DNA of 33,979 nt. It comes from RGIG8244 sp045639325 (GTDB lineage Bacteria; Verrucomicrobiota; Lentisphaeria; Victivallales; UBA1829). The stretch covers positions 1 to 33,979 of the forward strand of contig JAZUCU010000010.1 of NCBI GenBank assembly GCA_045639325.1, written 5' to 3'. Within the stretch, counting starts at the first letter, position 1. Every line of letters starts with the position of its first letter. Shown piece by piece: positions 23,529-31,565 of the stretch. The position numbers and the translations under genes were made by a program. The notes under the pieces were generated by a model. It was not told the origin of the DNA and ran no database searches. It was given only the letters and a program-made list of their open reading frames with translations.

Positions 23529-25766
23529 TTACAATAAGTTCAATGCATCAATATCGGCATAAAAGATCACGTCCCGGTTTTTCTTGCGCCAGTCCATGAT
23601 CTCCTGCCGGAGCAGTTTTCGGAATGAGTTGGGCGTTTCTCCTTTTGCCACACTCATAAAACGGTATTTGCCTTTGATTCGTTCCACCGGCGCAGGCATG
23701 GGCTCCGTGATTTCCATCTCCGGACAACTGTTCTGCAGCTTTTCCACCAGTTGTTGTGCCGCAGTCAACACTTCTTCCGAGCTGTCACCTTCAAAATGCA
23801 ATGCACATAATCTGCTGTACGGTGGATAGAGCAATTCTTTGCGGATTTCCAGTTCTTCTTCTGCGAAAGAAAGATAGTCGTGGCCCGTGGCATGAATGAT
23901 TGCCGGGTTGAAGGGACTGAAGGTCTGAATCAACACTTCGCCGCCGGCAAAACCGCGTCCTGCTCTGCCTGCCACCTGTGCCAATAATTGAAATACCCGC
24001 TCCTGCGCCCGGAAATCGGGGAGATACAAGCCCATATCCGCGTTGAGGATCCCGACCAGAGTGACGTTGGGAAAATCCAATCCTTTGGCAATCATCTGGG
24101 TGCCGATGAGGATATCCGTTTCGCCCCGGCGGAATTTGGAAAGGACTTCTTCATACATTCCGGGATTCGTCATGGTATCGGAGTCCATTCGTGCAATCCG
24201 TGCATCGGGAAAGAGGGCATACGCCTGATGTTCAATTCGTTCCGTTCCTGCGCCGCTGTACCGGATTTGCGGAGCTTTGCAATCCGGGCATGTTTCCGGT
24301 GCCGGGAGCATGGCACCGCAAAGGTGACAGGTGAGTGTCTGCATTTTGCGGTGGTAGGTATAGGGAATGGAGCAATCGGGGCAGGTGGCAACATAACCGC
24401 AGACTTCGCACATCATCTGGCGTGCAAAGCCCCGCTTGTTGAGAAAGAGAATGGTCTGCTCTCCATGCTTGATCCGGTCATGAACGGCATCCCGGAGAAT
24501 TTTGGAAAACAGCGGCGTCTTATCGTCGTCCGTCTTTTCTATGCGCATGTCAACTACCTGAACTTTAGGCAGCTGAATGGCGGGATCACTTCGGCTGTAC
24601 ATCCGGGCGATGGCATATTTTCCGTTCAGTGCATTGTTCCAGGATTCCAGAGAAGGCGTGGCGGACCCGAGGATCACCAGCGCATTTTCCAGTTTTCCGC
24701 GAATGACTGCAACGTCACGGGCATTGTAACGGGGGGCTTCTGACTGCTTGTAGGAGTTTTCGTGTTCTTCATCCACAATGATCAGTTTGAGATTTTTGAA
24801 CGGAGCGAATAACGCAGACCGTGCACCGACAACGATCCGGACTTTTCCGGTATAAACTTTCATCCATTCATCATACCGTTCGCCATCGGTCAATCCGCTG
24901 TGAAGCACGCTGACCTGATCGCCGAAACGGGAACGGAAACGCATCACCGTTTGCGGCGTCAGGGAAATTTCCGGCACAAGCACAATAGCATCCCCGCCCG
25001 ATTCCAGAATGTGGGCGATTGCCTGCAGATAGACTTCTGTTTTGCCGCTGCAAGTGATGCCATGCAGCAATAAAACGTGCTGTTTTCCATCCGGATGATC
25101 TGCCATTTGAAAAATCTTTTCCAATGCTGCCGCTTGATCGGGGGTCGGTGTCATCGGCTTTGACTGCTGAACTTTCGCACCTTTGAAGGGGTCGCGCAGA
25201 ATCTGCACATTTTCTTTCTTGATCAATCCGAGTGTAACGAGTGCGGCAAGGGCACTTTTGCTTGACCCGGAAGCAGCAATCAGGTTGTCGGCAGACTGTC
25301 CTCCGCGGAACGAGAGTTGTTTAAGAATTTCCGCACGTGGCTTTGTTCTTGCGGTTGCTTTTGCGATATAATCGGCAGCGGCAACGGGATCGTTGAGATA
25401 ATAACGGGGTTCCGTTCTGGCGCGGACTTTACCGTTTCTGACGGCACCGGGGAGAAGATTCCGCAGAGATTGTTCCCGTGTACAGCAGTAATAAGCACTG
25501 ATCCAGTCGCCCAGCTTCAGCAATTTTTCGGGGATGGCGGGGCGTTCTTCCAGAATTTCTGTGATATATTTGAGTTTCTCTGCCGCTTCATCGGTAATTT
25601 CGAAGACAGCGGAAACACACCCGACTCTTTGTTTATCCCCTCTTCCGAACGGAACATTGACTTTAACGCCGGGCTGAATACGCGAGACAAACTCTTCCGG
25701 AATGCGGTAATCGAATGTCCGGTCCAGAGAAATGTCCATTAAAATTTTAGCAGCAAAACAACTCAT
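23529..25766 (-). CDS. priA: Primosomal protein N' (replication restart helicase PriA)
   Basis: A 745-residue 3'-5' DNA helicase that recognises stalled forks and reloads the replisome. The N-terminal 3'BD domain (about 1-110) includes DYRIPEEF and VNVPFG. Walker A is GITCSGKT (236-243), where Cys takes the place of the usual Gly or Ser; Walker B is DEEH (332-335). All eight zinc ligands of the PriA insertion are present (Cys453, 456, 462, 465, 480, 483, 493, 496). GTERIEHQ and VAGRAGRG are the late helicase motifs. First gene of the minus-strand housekeeping run; a promoter lies at 25801-25828. The Shine-Dalgarno is weak (AGAAAG at a distance). Confidence 0.96.
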   Translation of the reverse strand: MSCFAAKILMDISLDRTFDYRIPEEFVSRIQPGVKVNVPFGRGDKQRVGCVSAVFEITDEAAEKLKYITEILEERPAIPEKLLKLGDWISAYYCCTREQSLRNLLPGAVRNGKVRARTEPRYYLNDPVAAADYIAKATARTKPRAEILKQLSFRGGQSADNLIAASGSSKSALAALVTLGLIKKENVQILRDPFKGAKVQQSKPMTPTPDQAAALEKIFQMADHPDGKQHVLLLHGITCSGKTEVYLQAIAHILESGGDAIVLVPEISLTPQTVMRFRSRFGDQVSVLHSGLTDGERYDEWMKVYTGKVRIVVGARSALFAPFKNLKLIIVDEEHENSYKQSEAPRYNARDVAVIRGKLENALVILGSATPSLESWNNALNGKYAIARMYSRSDPAIQLPKVQVVDMRIEKTDDDKTPLFSKILRDAVHDRIKHGEQTILFLNKRGFARQMMCEVCGYVATCPDCSIPYTYHRKMQTLTCHLCGAMLPAPETCPDCKAPQIRYSGAGTERIEHQAYALFPDARIARMDSDTMTNPGMYEEVLSKFRRGETDILIGTQMIAKGLDFPNVTLVGILNADMGLYLPDFRAQERVFQLLAQVAGRAGRGFAGGEVLIQTFSPFNPAIIHATGHDYLSFAEEELEIRKELLYPPYSRLCALHFEGDSSEEVLTAAQQLVEKLQNSCPEMEITEPMPAPVERIKGKYRFMSVAKGETPNSFRKLLRQEIMDWRKKNRDVIFYADIDALNLL

Positions 25767-25800
25767 GATTTTTGTATCTTTCTAAAAAAGCAATATGGGA

Positions 25801-25828
25801 ACAATACACCATTCCCGGCAAAAGTCAA
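25801..25828 (-). promoter_or_regulatory. Promoter of priA-alr
   Basis: Minus-strand TTGACT (25823-25828) and TATTGT (25801-25806), 16-bp spacer, about 35 bp before the priA ATG. Confidence 0.6.
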
Positions 25829-25935
25829 GGAAAATTTCAAGAAAAAGTTGCAGTACTTTTCAGCCTGGCGGAAACCGCAAAACTGGGGGTGGTGATAAGA
25901 TGGTAGAAAATCAAATATTTTTTATCCTTTTCTTC

Positions 25936-25963
25936 TTGAAAAAATATTTTTTGCAAGTATGTT
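25936..25963 (+). promoter_or_regulatory. Candidate promoter of the GH3 gene
   Basis: TTGAAA (25936-25941) and TATGTT (25958-25963) with a 16-bp spacer in an AT-rich stretch. The rest of the 245-bp gap between priA and this gene shows nothing else I can name. Confidence 0.45.
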
Positions 25964-26011
25964 ATCCATAAATTTATGCAACAAACCAAAAAAATACGAA
26001 CAGGAAAAGTT

Positions 26012-27670
26012 ATGTTTAATCAACTTAATGAAAAACAGAAACAGTGGGTGATGAGCGTTTTCAATTCACTCTCTGAAGATGAAAAAATCGGTCAGCTTGA
26101 TAACGATCTTGCTTCCTATATCATGGAACGGAGCGATAAACCTTCCGAATGGTTGAAAAAATATCCCGTTGGCAGTATTTTCACCGGTTCTGAAATCATT
26201 CACGAGTATGCAGCCGGCCTGGGCGAAACAACCACCATTCAGGAAGTCGTGAAGAATGCCAATCTGACGGTTCCCATGCTTTTCAGCGGTGACTTTGAAA
26301 ATGGTATCGGCGGTCAGATCGGCAAATTTACCGCCATGCCCCGTACCATGGGCCTTGCTGCATCTTCTTCGGAACAGGATTATTACGATTTCGGTAAAGT
26401 CATTGGCACCGAAGGCAGAGCGTTGGATATCCGCTGGGGATTCGGCCCTGTTTCCGACCTCAACCTCAACCGGGAAAATCCGGTTATCAATATCCGCAGT
26501 GCCAGTGATAATGTGGATCATGCCGTCAAAGTCCTGAAGAATATCATGAAAGGTATGCAGGATCATGGCCTTGCATCCTGCCCCAAACATTTCCCCGGCG
26601 ATGGTACGGATACACGCAATCAACACTTCGTAACCAGTTTCAATGTGTTGTCAAAAGATGAATGGGATAAACAGCACGGCAGAGTGTTCAAAGAACTCAT
26701 CGACGCCGGTGCCATGTCCATCATGGTCGGACACCTTGCTTTCCCCGCGTATGAAGGTCCGGATGAACGGCAGTTGTACCGCCCTGCAACCTGCAGTTAC
26801 AAGATCATGACGGAACTGCTTCGCGGTGAGCTGGGATTCAAAGGGATTATCATTACGGATGCTTTGTGCATGAATGGTTATCTCTCCTGGGGCAATTACG
26901 AAAAACGCATTATTGATACATTTAATGGTGGTGCTGACGTCTTCCTCTGGCCGGAAGCAGAACGTTTCTTCCCGGTCATGAAAGCGGCTCTGGCGGATGG
27001 CAGAATTTCCCGCGAACGGTTGGATGACTCGGTGATTCGTATTCTTTCGTTCAAAGCATTGCTTGGCTTGATGCCTGAAGAAAACGTGGCACCTGCCGTC
27101 AATCTGCCGGAACTGGTTGCGGAAAATCAGAAAATTGCCCAGCGCATTGCAGAAAATACAATTACCCTGCTGCGTAACCGGGATCAGGTGCTGCCTCTCA
27201 AGCTGGAAAAGGGGGCACGGATTCTGTTGTTCATCGGTCCGGATAAACAGGCGCCGAAATCCAAGTTGTCACTCTTTGCACAAGAGTTGACCAATCGTGG
27301 TTATCGTGTGACGATTGCAAGTAAAACTCTCGACTTCAGCTTCATGCAGACATGCGTCGATGCTTTTGACTGTGTCATGTTCCTGAGTAATGCCAATCCG
27401 CAGTACAGCGAATATCGCGGTTTCGACCCCATTATCTGGGAATATATGGCTTGCGAAAACAAGAAGAAACCGATTTATATTTCTTTCGGTACTCCGTATT
27501 TCCTGTACGATGTGGCGCAAGTGGCAACCTATATCAACGCCTATCACGATTGTCCGGCGTCGATTCGTGCAACTGTCAAAGCCATGTTCGGAGAAATTCC
27601 GTTCAAAGGAAAATCTCCGGTTACCGTTCCCTGGTGCTTCTCTTTCGGTGACGGACTGGAATTGAAATAA
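26012..27670 (+). CDS. Glycoside hydrolase family 3 protein
   Basis: A 552-residue GH3 enzyme (beta-glucosidase / beta-N-acetylglucosaminidase superfamily) with no signal peptide, hence probably cytoplasmic. The TIM barrel shows NRENPVI, CPKHFPGDGTDT (Lys192-His193 of the KHFPG substrate motif), MSIMVGHLAFPAYEG and GIIITDALCMNGY with the catalytic nucleophile Asp283. The second, alpha/beta sandwich domain starts at about residue 370 (IAENTITLLRNRDQVLPL) and ends near 550. The KHFPGDG form resembles the NagZ-like branch, but the presence of the second domain is more like the larger members. AGGAAAAG before ATG 26012 is a better start than an in-frame ATG at 25976. It stands alone between its own promoter and terminator. 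Confidence 0.92.
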   Translation: MFNQLNEKQKQWVMSVFNSLSEDEKIGQLDNDLASYIMERSDKPSEWLKKYPVGSIFTGSEIIHEYAAGLGETTTIQEVVKNANLTVPMLFSGDFENGIGGQIGKFTAMPRTMGLAASSSEQDYYDFGKVIGTEGRALDIRWGFGPVSDLNLNRENPVINIRSASDNVDHAVKVLKNIMKGMQDHGLASCPKHFPGDGTDTRNQHFVTSFNVLSKDEWDKQHGRVFKELIDAGAMSIMVGHLAFPAYEGPDERQLYRPATCSYKIMTELLRGELGFKGIIITDALCMNGYLSWGNYEKRIIDTFNGGADVFLWPEAERFFPVMKAALADGRISRERLDDSVIRILSFKALLGLMPEENVAPAVNLPELVAENQKIAQRIAENTITLLRNRDQVLPLKLEKGARILLFIGPDKQAPKSKLSLFAQELTNRGYRVTIASKTLDFSFMQTCVDAFDCVMFLSNANPQYSEYRGFDPIIWEYMACENKKKPIYISFGTPYFLYDVAQVATYINAYHDCPASIRATVKAMFGEIPFKGKSPVTVPWCFSFGDGLELK

Positions 27671-27684
27671 CCCACGTCTGAATA

Positions 27685-27744
27685 CAAAAAAAATCCGGGG
27701 GTTGCTGCGAGATTTTTAAGTTTCGCAACAACTCCGGATTTTTT
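27685..27744 (+). terminator. Terminator after the GH3 gene, possibly bidirectional
   Basis: A long imperfect stem (27692-27710 with 27723-27740) is followed by six T (27739-27744) and preceded by about eight A, so it could also stop minus-strand transcription. Confidence 0.88.
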
Positions 27745-27765
27745 GTTTTGTGCAGAGATTCAATT

Positions 27766-27822
27766 TTATTTTTGCAAATCTTTGAAGACGTCTTCCCCGG
27801 TGATGGAGTGCTTCGGGTGCAG
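27766..27822 (-). pseudogene. Possible C-terminal remnant of a lost gene
   Basis: On the minus strand an 18-codon stretch, LHPKHSITGEDVFKDLQK, ends at a TAA and reads like a natural protein C terminus. A TAG (27823-27825) lies in frame directly upstream, and beyond it is the structured element at 27842-27957. The parent family is not recognised. A perfect palindrome GAAGACGTCTTC (27784-27795) lies within it. It may be chance; the stretch is short. Confidence 0.3.
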
Positions 27823-27841
27823 CTATGGGCGCAGAGTGAGA

Positions 27842-27957
27842 GCTGTCTCGAAATCGGCTTCCGGCTTGCGCTTGTGCCGGTGCAATAAGTAAGTTTTTTA
27901 TCGGACGAGTCCGATTTGTCCGACTTGGCAGTGCCGTATGCAGTCTTTCGAGACAGC
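27842..27957. other. Structured 116-bp intergenic element bounded by a 12-bp inverted repeat
   Basis: GCTGTCTCGAAA (27842-27853) is a perfect inverted copy of TTTCGAGACAGC (27946-27957). Between them are a CCGGC/GCCGG hairpin near 27861-27880 and ATCGGAC-GA-GTCCGAT (27900-27915). On the minus strand AAGTCGGAC and AAATCGGAC stand in tandem (27909-27926), resembling the repeat unit at 163-189. It ends nine bases from the metallophosphoesterase stop codon. It could be a small RNA, a miniature mobile element or a transcript-end structure; no T run follows, so it is not a standard terminator. Confidence 0.5.
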
Positions 27958-27966
27958 AGAAAAAAG

Positions 27967-29109
27967 TTATTTCTTTGAACGCAATGTCAAGACCGTGATT
28001 TCTGACGGACAGCCGATCCGCACTGGGAAGCCGTTCCAGATGCCCGTTCCGTTGGAAACATAAAGTTGCATGGCATCGACTTTATACCATCCGGAAACAA
28101 ATCCGGCATTGAACATTTTGACAAACAGATTCAGTCCGAGCAGCATTCCACCGTGTGTATGACCGGAAAGTTGAAGAGCCACACCTTTTTCTGCCGCTTG
28201 CCATGCGTCGGCGGATGGTCTGTGATTCAGCAGAATGACCGGTGTCTTTTCCGGTACACCTTGCAATGTCTTATCCAGTGACGGTTTTTCCAGATGCGGG
28301 AAACGTTTTGCTGCATGATCCGTCAAGCCAGCAATGCAGATACCGGGCTCAATGATTTTATGTTCGTTGAGCAGTAGGTTGATATTCAACTCTTTCAGAT
28401 AAGGAACCCAGTTATCGAAGCCAGAATAATATTCATGATTTCCCACCGCTCCATAGACGCCGTATTTTGCTTTGAAGTCTTTTACGGGGAGCAATTCTTT
28501 CCCCACATTTTCCAGTCTGCCATCGACATAATCGCCGCCCAGCAGAATCAAATCCGGATTGAGGTCATTGACTCTTTTTACCAGTTTACCGACTTTTTCG
28601 GCACGTGTGATGTTGTCTGCATGGATGTCGGAGAGGAAGACTGCGCGAAGCCCTTCCGCTTTTTCCGGCAGATTTTCGATTTCTACATCATATTGTTTGA
28701 TCACCGGCATTTTCATTGCACTGTAAATGCCGACTGCAGCCAGAATGACTGCGAGCCCGATCAATCCGCCATGAATCCGGTTACACCACAAGCGAATTTT
28801 AGCTTTATCGATTTGTACTTTCCGGATCAGCAGATACAGACGGCAGATGCCGTATCCGATTTCAAACGGAACCAGAAGGGAAAAATACAGGAGCAGAATG
28901 GAGAACAATACCGACCCGGCGATGAGGATCCCCGGCGCCAATTCGGGTGCGAAATAATTCGGTCCGCCGAGCAGATGAATCAGTTTGAATTTGAATGCGA
29001 TCAGTGCAACAACAAAGCTGAGCGCAATCTTCCACCCGTAATGAAGTTTCAGTGGAACGATGCTGCGCCAGATGATTACAGCGGTCAGAATAAAAGAGAT
29101 AGCAGACAT
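27967..29109 (-). CDS. Membrane-anchored metallophosphoesterase (YkuE/LpxG-like)
   Basis: A 380-residue calcineurin-like phosphoesterase. Four hydrophobic segments (about 3-20, 26-46, 59-82, 114-132) anchor it in the inner membrane. The dimetal site then follows in order: DIHAD (161-165), GGDYVD (191-196), GNHE (223-226), NHRP (295-298) and GHTHGG (316-321), all complete. Enzymes of this layout hydrolyse phosphoesters or pyrophosphates of lipids such as UDP-2,3-diacylglucosamine; a lipid-linked substrate at the membrane is inferred. The Shine-Dalgarno is weak: AAGAAGG lies about 15 bases before the ATG. Promoter at 29167-29194, divergent from the MFS gene. Confidence 0.9.
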   Translation of the reverse strand: MSAISFILTAVIIWRSIVPLKLHYGWKIALSFVVALIAFKFKLIHLLGGPNYFAPELAPGILIAGSVLFSILLLYFSLLVPFEIGYGICRLYLLIRKVQIDKAKIRLWCNRIHGGLIGLAVILAAVGIYSAMKMPVIKQYDVEIENLPEKAEGLRAVFLSDIHADNITRAEKVGKLVKRVNDLNPDLILLGGDYVDGRLENVGKELLPVKDFKAKYGVYGAVGNHEYYSGFDNWVPYLKELNINLLLNEHKIIEPGICIAGLTDHAAKRFPHLEKPSLDKTLQGVPEKTPVILLNHRPSADAWQAAEKGVALQLSGHTHGGMLLGLNLFVKMFNAGFVSGWYKVDAMQLYVSNGTGIWNGFPVRIGCPSEITVLTLRSKK

Positions 29110-29166
29110 AAGCGCGTTTATTTACCTTCTTGTTTTTGAGTGTGAAACAGCTATGTTTTCCGTTCT

Positions 29167-29194
29167 ATTATAACACTTGAAAAAGAAAATGCAA
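29167..29194 (-). promoter_or_regulatory. Promoter of the metallophosphoesterase gene
   Basis: Minus-strand TTGCAT (29189-29194), a 16-bp spacer and a perfect TATAAT (29167-29172). It shares the TTGCATTTT start with the promoters at 2827 and 7266. Confidence 0.7.
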
Positions 29195-29238
29195 ATAAAA
29201 ATATGAAATTTTTTGCTGAATAGTTTTTCATGATCACC

Positions 29239-29267
29239 TTGATTTTGCCTGCTGTTCATGATATATT
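29239..29267 (+). promoter_or_regulatory. Promoter of the first MFS gene
   Basis: TTGATT (29239-29244), a 17-bp spacer and TATATT (29262-29267). TTCATGAT occurs at 29227-29234 and again at 29255-29262, overlapping the -10, and could be a regulator site. Confidence 0.6.
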
Positions 29268-29309
29268 ATTGTCCTGTTTTATTTAATACGTAAGTGAAGG
29301 TGTCGGATT

Positions 29310-30563
29310 ATGGATGATAAGGTGCTGCATCGCAGAAAAATGATAATTTTGGTTTGCGGAGTTATACTCTTCTTTTTTACCAGTATGAGTAAAATGCTGG
29401 TGCCCGGCGCTGTTTTTGCCGATTTGCAGAAAGATTTAAGTTTTTCTGCTGCAGAACTGGGGGCGATTGGTGCGGCTTTCATGTATGCTTACGCATTCAG
29501 TCAATTGGCAATCGGGATTTTTTCCGACCGGTACGGCGGGGTAAGGTTGTTATTGCTGGGGGCAAGTACGTTCACCCTCGGAACGTTTTTGACTGTGTGT
29601 GTGTCTTCTTCCCTGTTGATGGGGATTTTCCGCGTATTGACGGCATTGGGGGCTGGTGTGACGTTTCTCGGTGTGGCGAAGATGCTCAGCGATCTTTTCC
29701 CGAAACATTTTTCTCTTGCGTTGGGAACGGTGTTGTTGATCGGATATATGGGGCCTGTATGCGGGATCGCGCCGATGGTCTGGCTGATCAATAAGACGTC
29801 CTGGCGGATCGCACTCGGTGTGCCCGGGGTGATCTGTCTGATTGCGTTCATCATCATGCTGCTGAATATGCGCGGGACATTCCGCCCGATACAGAAAGGG
29901 CAGACTTTTGACCCGTTATTTACCGTTTTGCGGAACAAGAAAATGTGGTATCTTTTCGGCACAAGTGCTGTCGTTTTCGGCGGATATTATGCCATGCTGA
30001 CGCTGTTCGGCATGAAGAGTCTGACGGATATTGCACAGTTGAAAACGGGGACTGCTTCGCTGATCATTTCCGGCTTTGCCACAGTTGTAGCGGCGGAAGC
30101 ATTGCTTTTGAATTTTCTGATGATGCTGTGTCAGAACCGGCGTCGTGTGATGGTTTTTGCGTCAGCGATTTCGTTTCTTGCCGGCTCCATACTTGGATGG
30201 GGGGTATTACAATTTGATTTGCCGCGTATTCTGCTTGTTGCGGCGTTGGTATTCTTTACATTCCCTGCTGGATTTTTTGCGATTTACAGCACGATTGCGA
30301 AAGAATTGGTGCAAGGCGATTGTGTCGGTGTTTCCATTGCGATTCTCAACTTCTTTGCCTTTATTTCCATTGCACTCTGCGGTCAGATCACGGCTTTGAT
30401 TCTGCAATGCTGGGAAGCCGGATTGCCGATGGGTGATACAGGTATTCTGTATCCGGAAGTGGCATATAATCATATCTTCCTGTTTCTGATTTCGATTGCC
30501 GTTTTCGGATTGATCTGTGCATTTGGTGTACCGGAAACAAAAGACAAAAATACCCAGAGCTGA
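29310..30563 (+). CDS. MFS transporter
   Basis: A 417-residue major-facilitator permease with about 12 hydrophobic segments. The signature between helices 2 and 3 is GIFSDRYGG (69-77), followed by LLLLGAS, and FRVLTALGAGV lies in helix 4. The two six-helix halves are separated by a charged loop near residues 190-205 (RGTFRPIQKGQ). GAAGGTG lies about seven bases before the ATG. Substrate not inferable; the overall pattern is that of organic-anion or glycerol-phosphate-type MFS members rather than drug pumps. It is intact at its C terminus (VPETKDKNTQS), with transposase-derived sequence beginning within 25 bp. Confidence 0.9.
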   Translation: MDDKVLHRRKMIILVCGVILFFFTSMSKMLVPGAVFADLQKDLSFSAAELGAIGAAFMYAYAFSQLAIGIFSDRYGGVRLLLLGASTFTLGTFLTVCVSSSLLMGIFRVLTALGAGVTFLGVAKMLSDLFPKHFSLALGTVLLIGYMGPVCGIAPMVWLINKTSWRIALGVPGVICLIAFIIMLLNMRGTFRPIQKGQTFDPLFTVLRNKKMWYLFGTSAVVFGGYYAMLTLFGMKSLTDIAQLKTGTASLIISGFATVVAAEALLLNFLMMLCQNRRRVMVFASAISFLAGSILGWGVLQFDLPRILLVAALVFFTFPAGFFAIYSTIAKELVQGDCVGVSIAILNFFAFISIALCGQITALILQCWEAGLPMGDTGILYPEVAYNHIFLFLISIAVFGLICAFGVPETKDKNTQS

Positions 30564-30584
30564 TGACGATATTTATTATGAAAG

Positions 30585-31190
30585 ATGGTTCCGGAATGCC
30601 GGATTGGAGTGATCCCGGGTTCAACGGTGGACTTGAAGCGAAAGATACATTTGAAAATAGATCATCCATACCAGGTATGGAGTACAGATATTACTTATAC
30701 GGCAGTTGACGGACATCGAGCATTTGTGATTGGTATTGTGGACAGGTTCAGTCGTAAATTAATGGCTTATAATGGGGGCAATACGATGGATGCGTTTCAT
30801 TGTGTGGAAACATTGAGAATGGCGATAGAACGTTTCGGCAAGCCGGAAATCTTCAATTCCGACCAGGGCAGCCAATTCTCCAGCGATGAGTTCATTGAAG
30901 AGTTGCAGCGACACAACATTCAAATCAGCATGGATGGACGAGGTCGCTGTCGGGATAATGCAAAAATGGAGCGTTTCTGGTGGGCGTTGAAATAACAAGA
31001 CATCAAAATCAAAGATTATGTCAGTCTGCCGCAACTGCGGTTCGGAGTTCAGCACTATGTGAATTTCTACAATGCACAGAAAATACATTTCGCATTGCAA
31101 TACAAAACTCCGGATGAAGTTTATTTCGGCACTTGCAATTCAGCAAACAGAGGTTATGTTAGTTCAAGACCGTTTACACCTATCTTTTAG
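30585..31190 (+). pseudogene. IS3-family transposase (OrfB) remnant, N-truncated with a nonsense codon
   Basis: The frame encodes the rve/DDE integrase core of an IS3-family OrfB: HPYQVWSTDITY with the first Asp, IFNSDQGSQFSS with the second Asp, and GRCRDNAKMERFWWALK with the Glu. Immediately after ALK is a TAA (30993-30995) where related transposases carry a Tyr codon (LKYEDI...). The same frame then continues to a TAG at 31190 with the expected C-terminal features (YVNFYNAQKIHFALQYKTPDEVYFG). The usual upstream part of OrfB and all of OrfA are missing. TTGTCCA, common near IS3-type ends, follows at about 31197. The element is therefore dead. Confidence 0.88.
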
Positions 31191-31565
31191 AAAAAGTTGT
31201 CCAGCCCAAGGGGCTAGGCGCATTCATTGGGCAAAATGAGACCGAAAAAAGATAAGTTTCCGGGGAAGTTGTGAATTATCTTGTGAACTGCCTTTTTGAC
31301 TGAAAGAGTATATAATAACCACAATATATATATTTTTTTTATTCTTTATTTTAAATTACTACTGTCCGGTAAAAATTACCGGAGTTAATTGAAATTGTCG
31401 GGACTTGTTATATATTAAAAACGACCAAATCCTTAATATTTAACAATGATAACCTTTTATGCAAAAAATAAAGGAATTTGCAAGTAATACATTGATTATC
31501 AGGTGATTAACTATTATTGAATAAAGAAAAATTTGACATTAACAATTATTAAAACAGGAGATGTT
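31191..31565. other. AT-rich gene-free stretch between the IS relic and the second MFS gene
   Basis: The first ~70 bp look like the IS end (GCCCAA at about 31204 and TTGGGC at about 31228 form an inverted pair). The remainder is strongly AT-rich. A possible promoter is TTGATT-17-TATTGA at about 31493-31521, and there is a compact inverted repeat at 31366-31382. No open frame of note is present. Confidence 0.5.
31366..31382. repeat. Perfect inverted repeat, operator-like
   Basis: CCGGTAA-AAA-TTACCGG. No T run follows, so a protein-binding site is more likely than a terminator. It lies about 180 bp upstream of the second MFS start. Confidence 0.5.

Noticed and set aside
27842..27957. tRNA or standard terminator
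   Set aside because: No cloverleaf with TTC loop and anticodon arm can be drawn, and no T run follows the closing stem on either strand.
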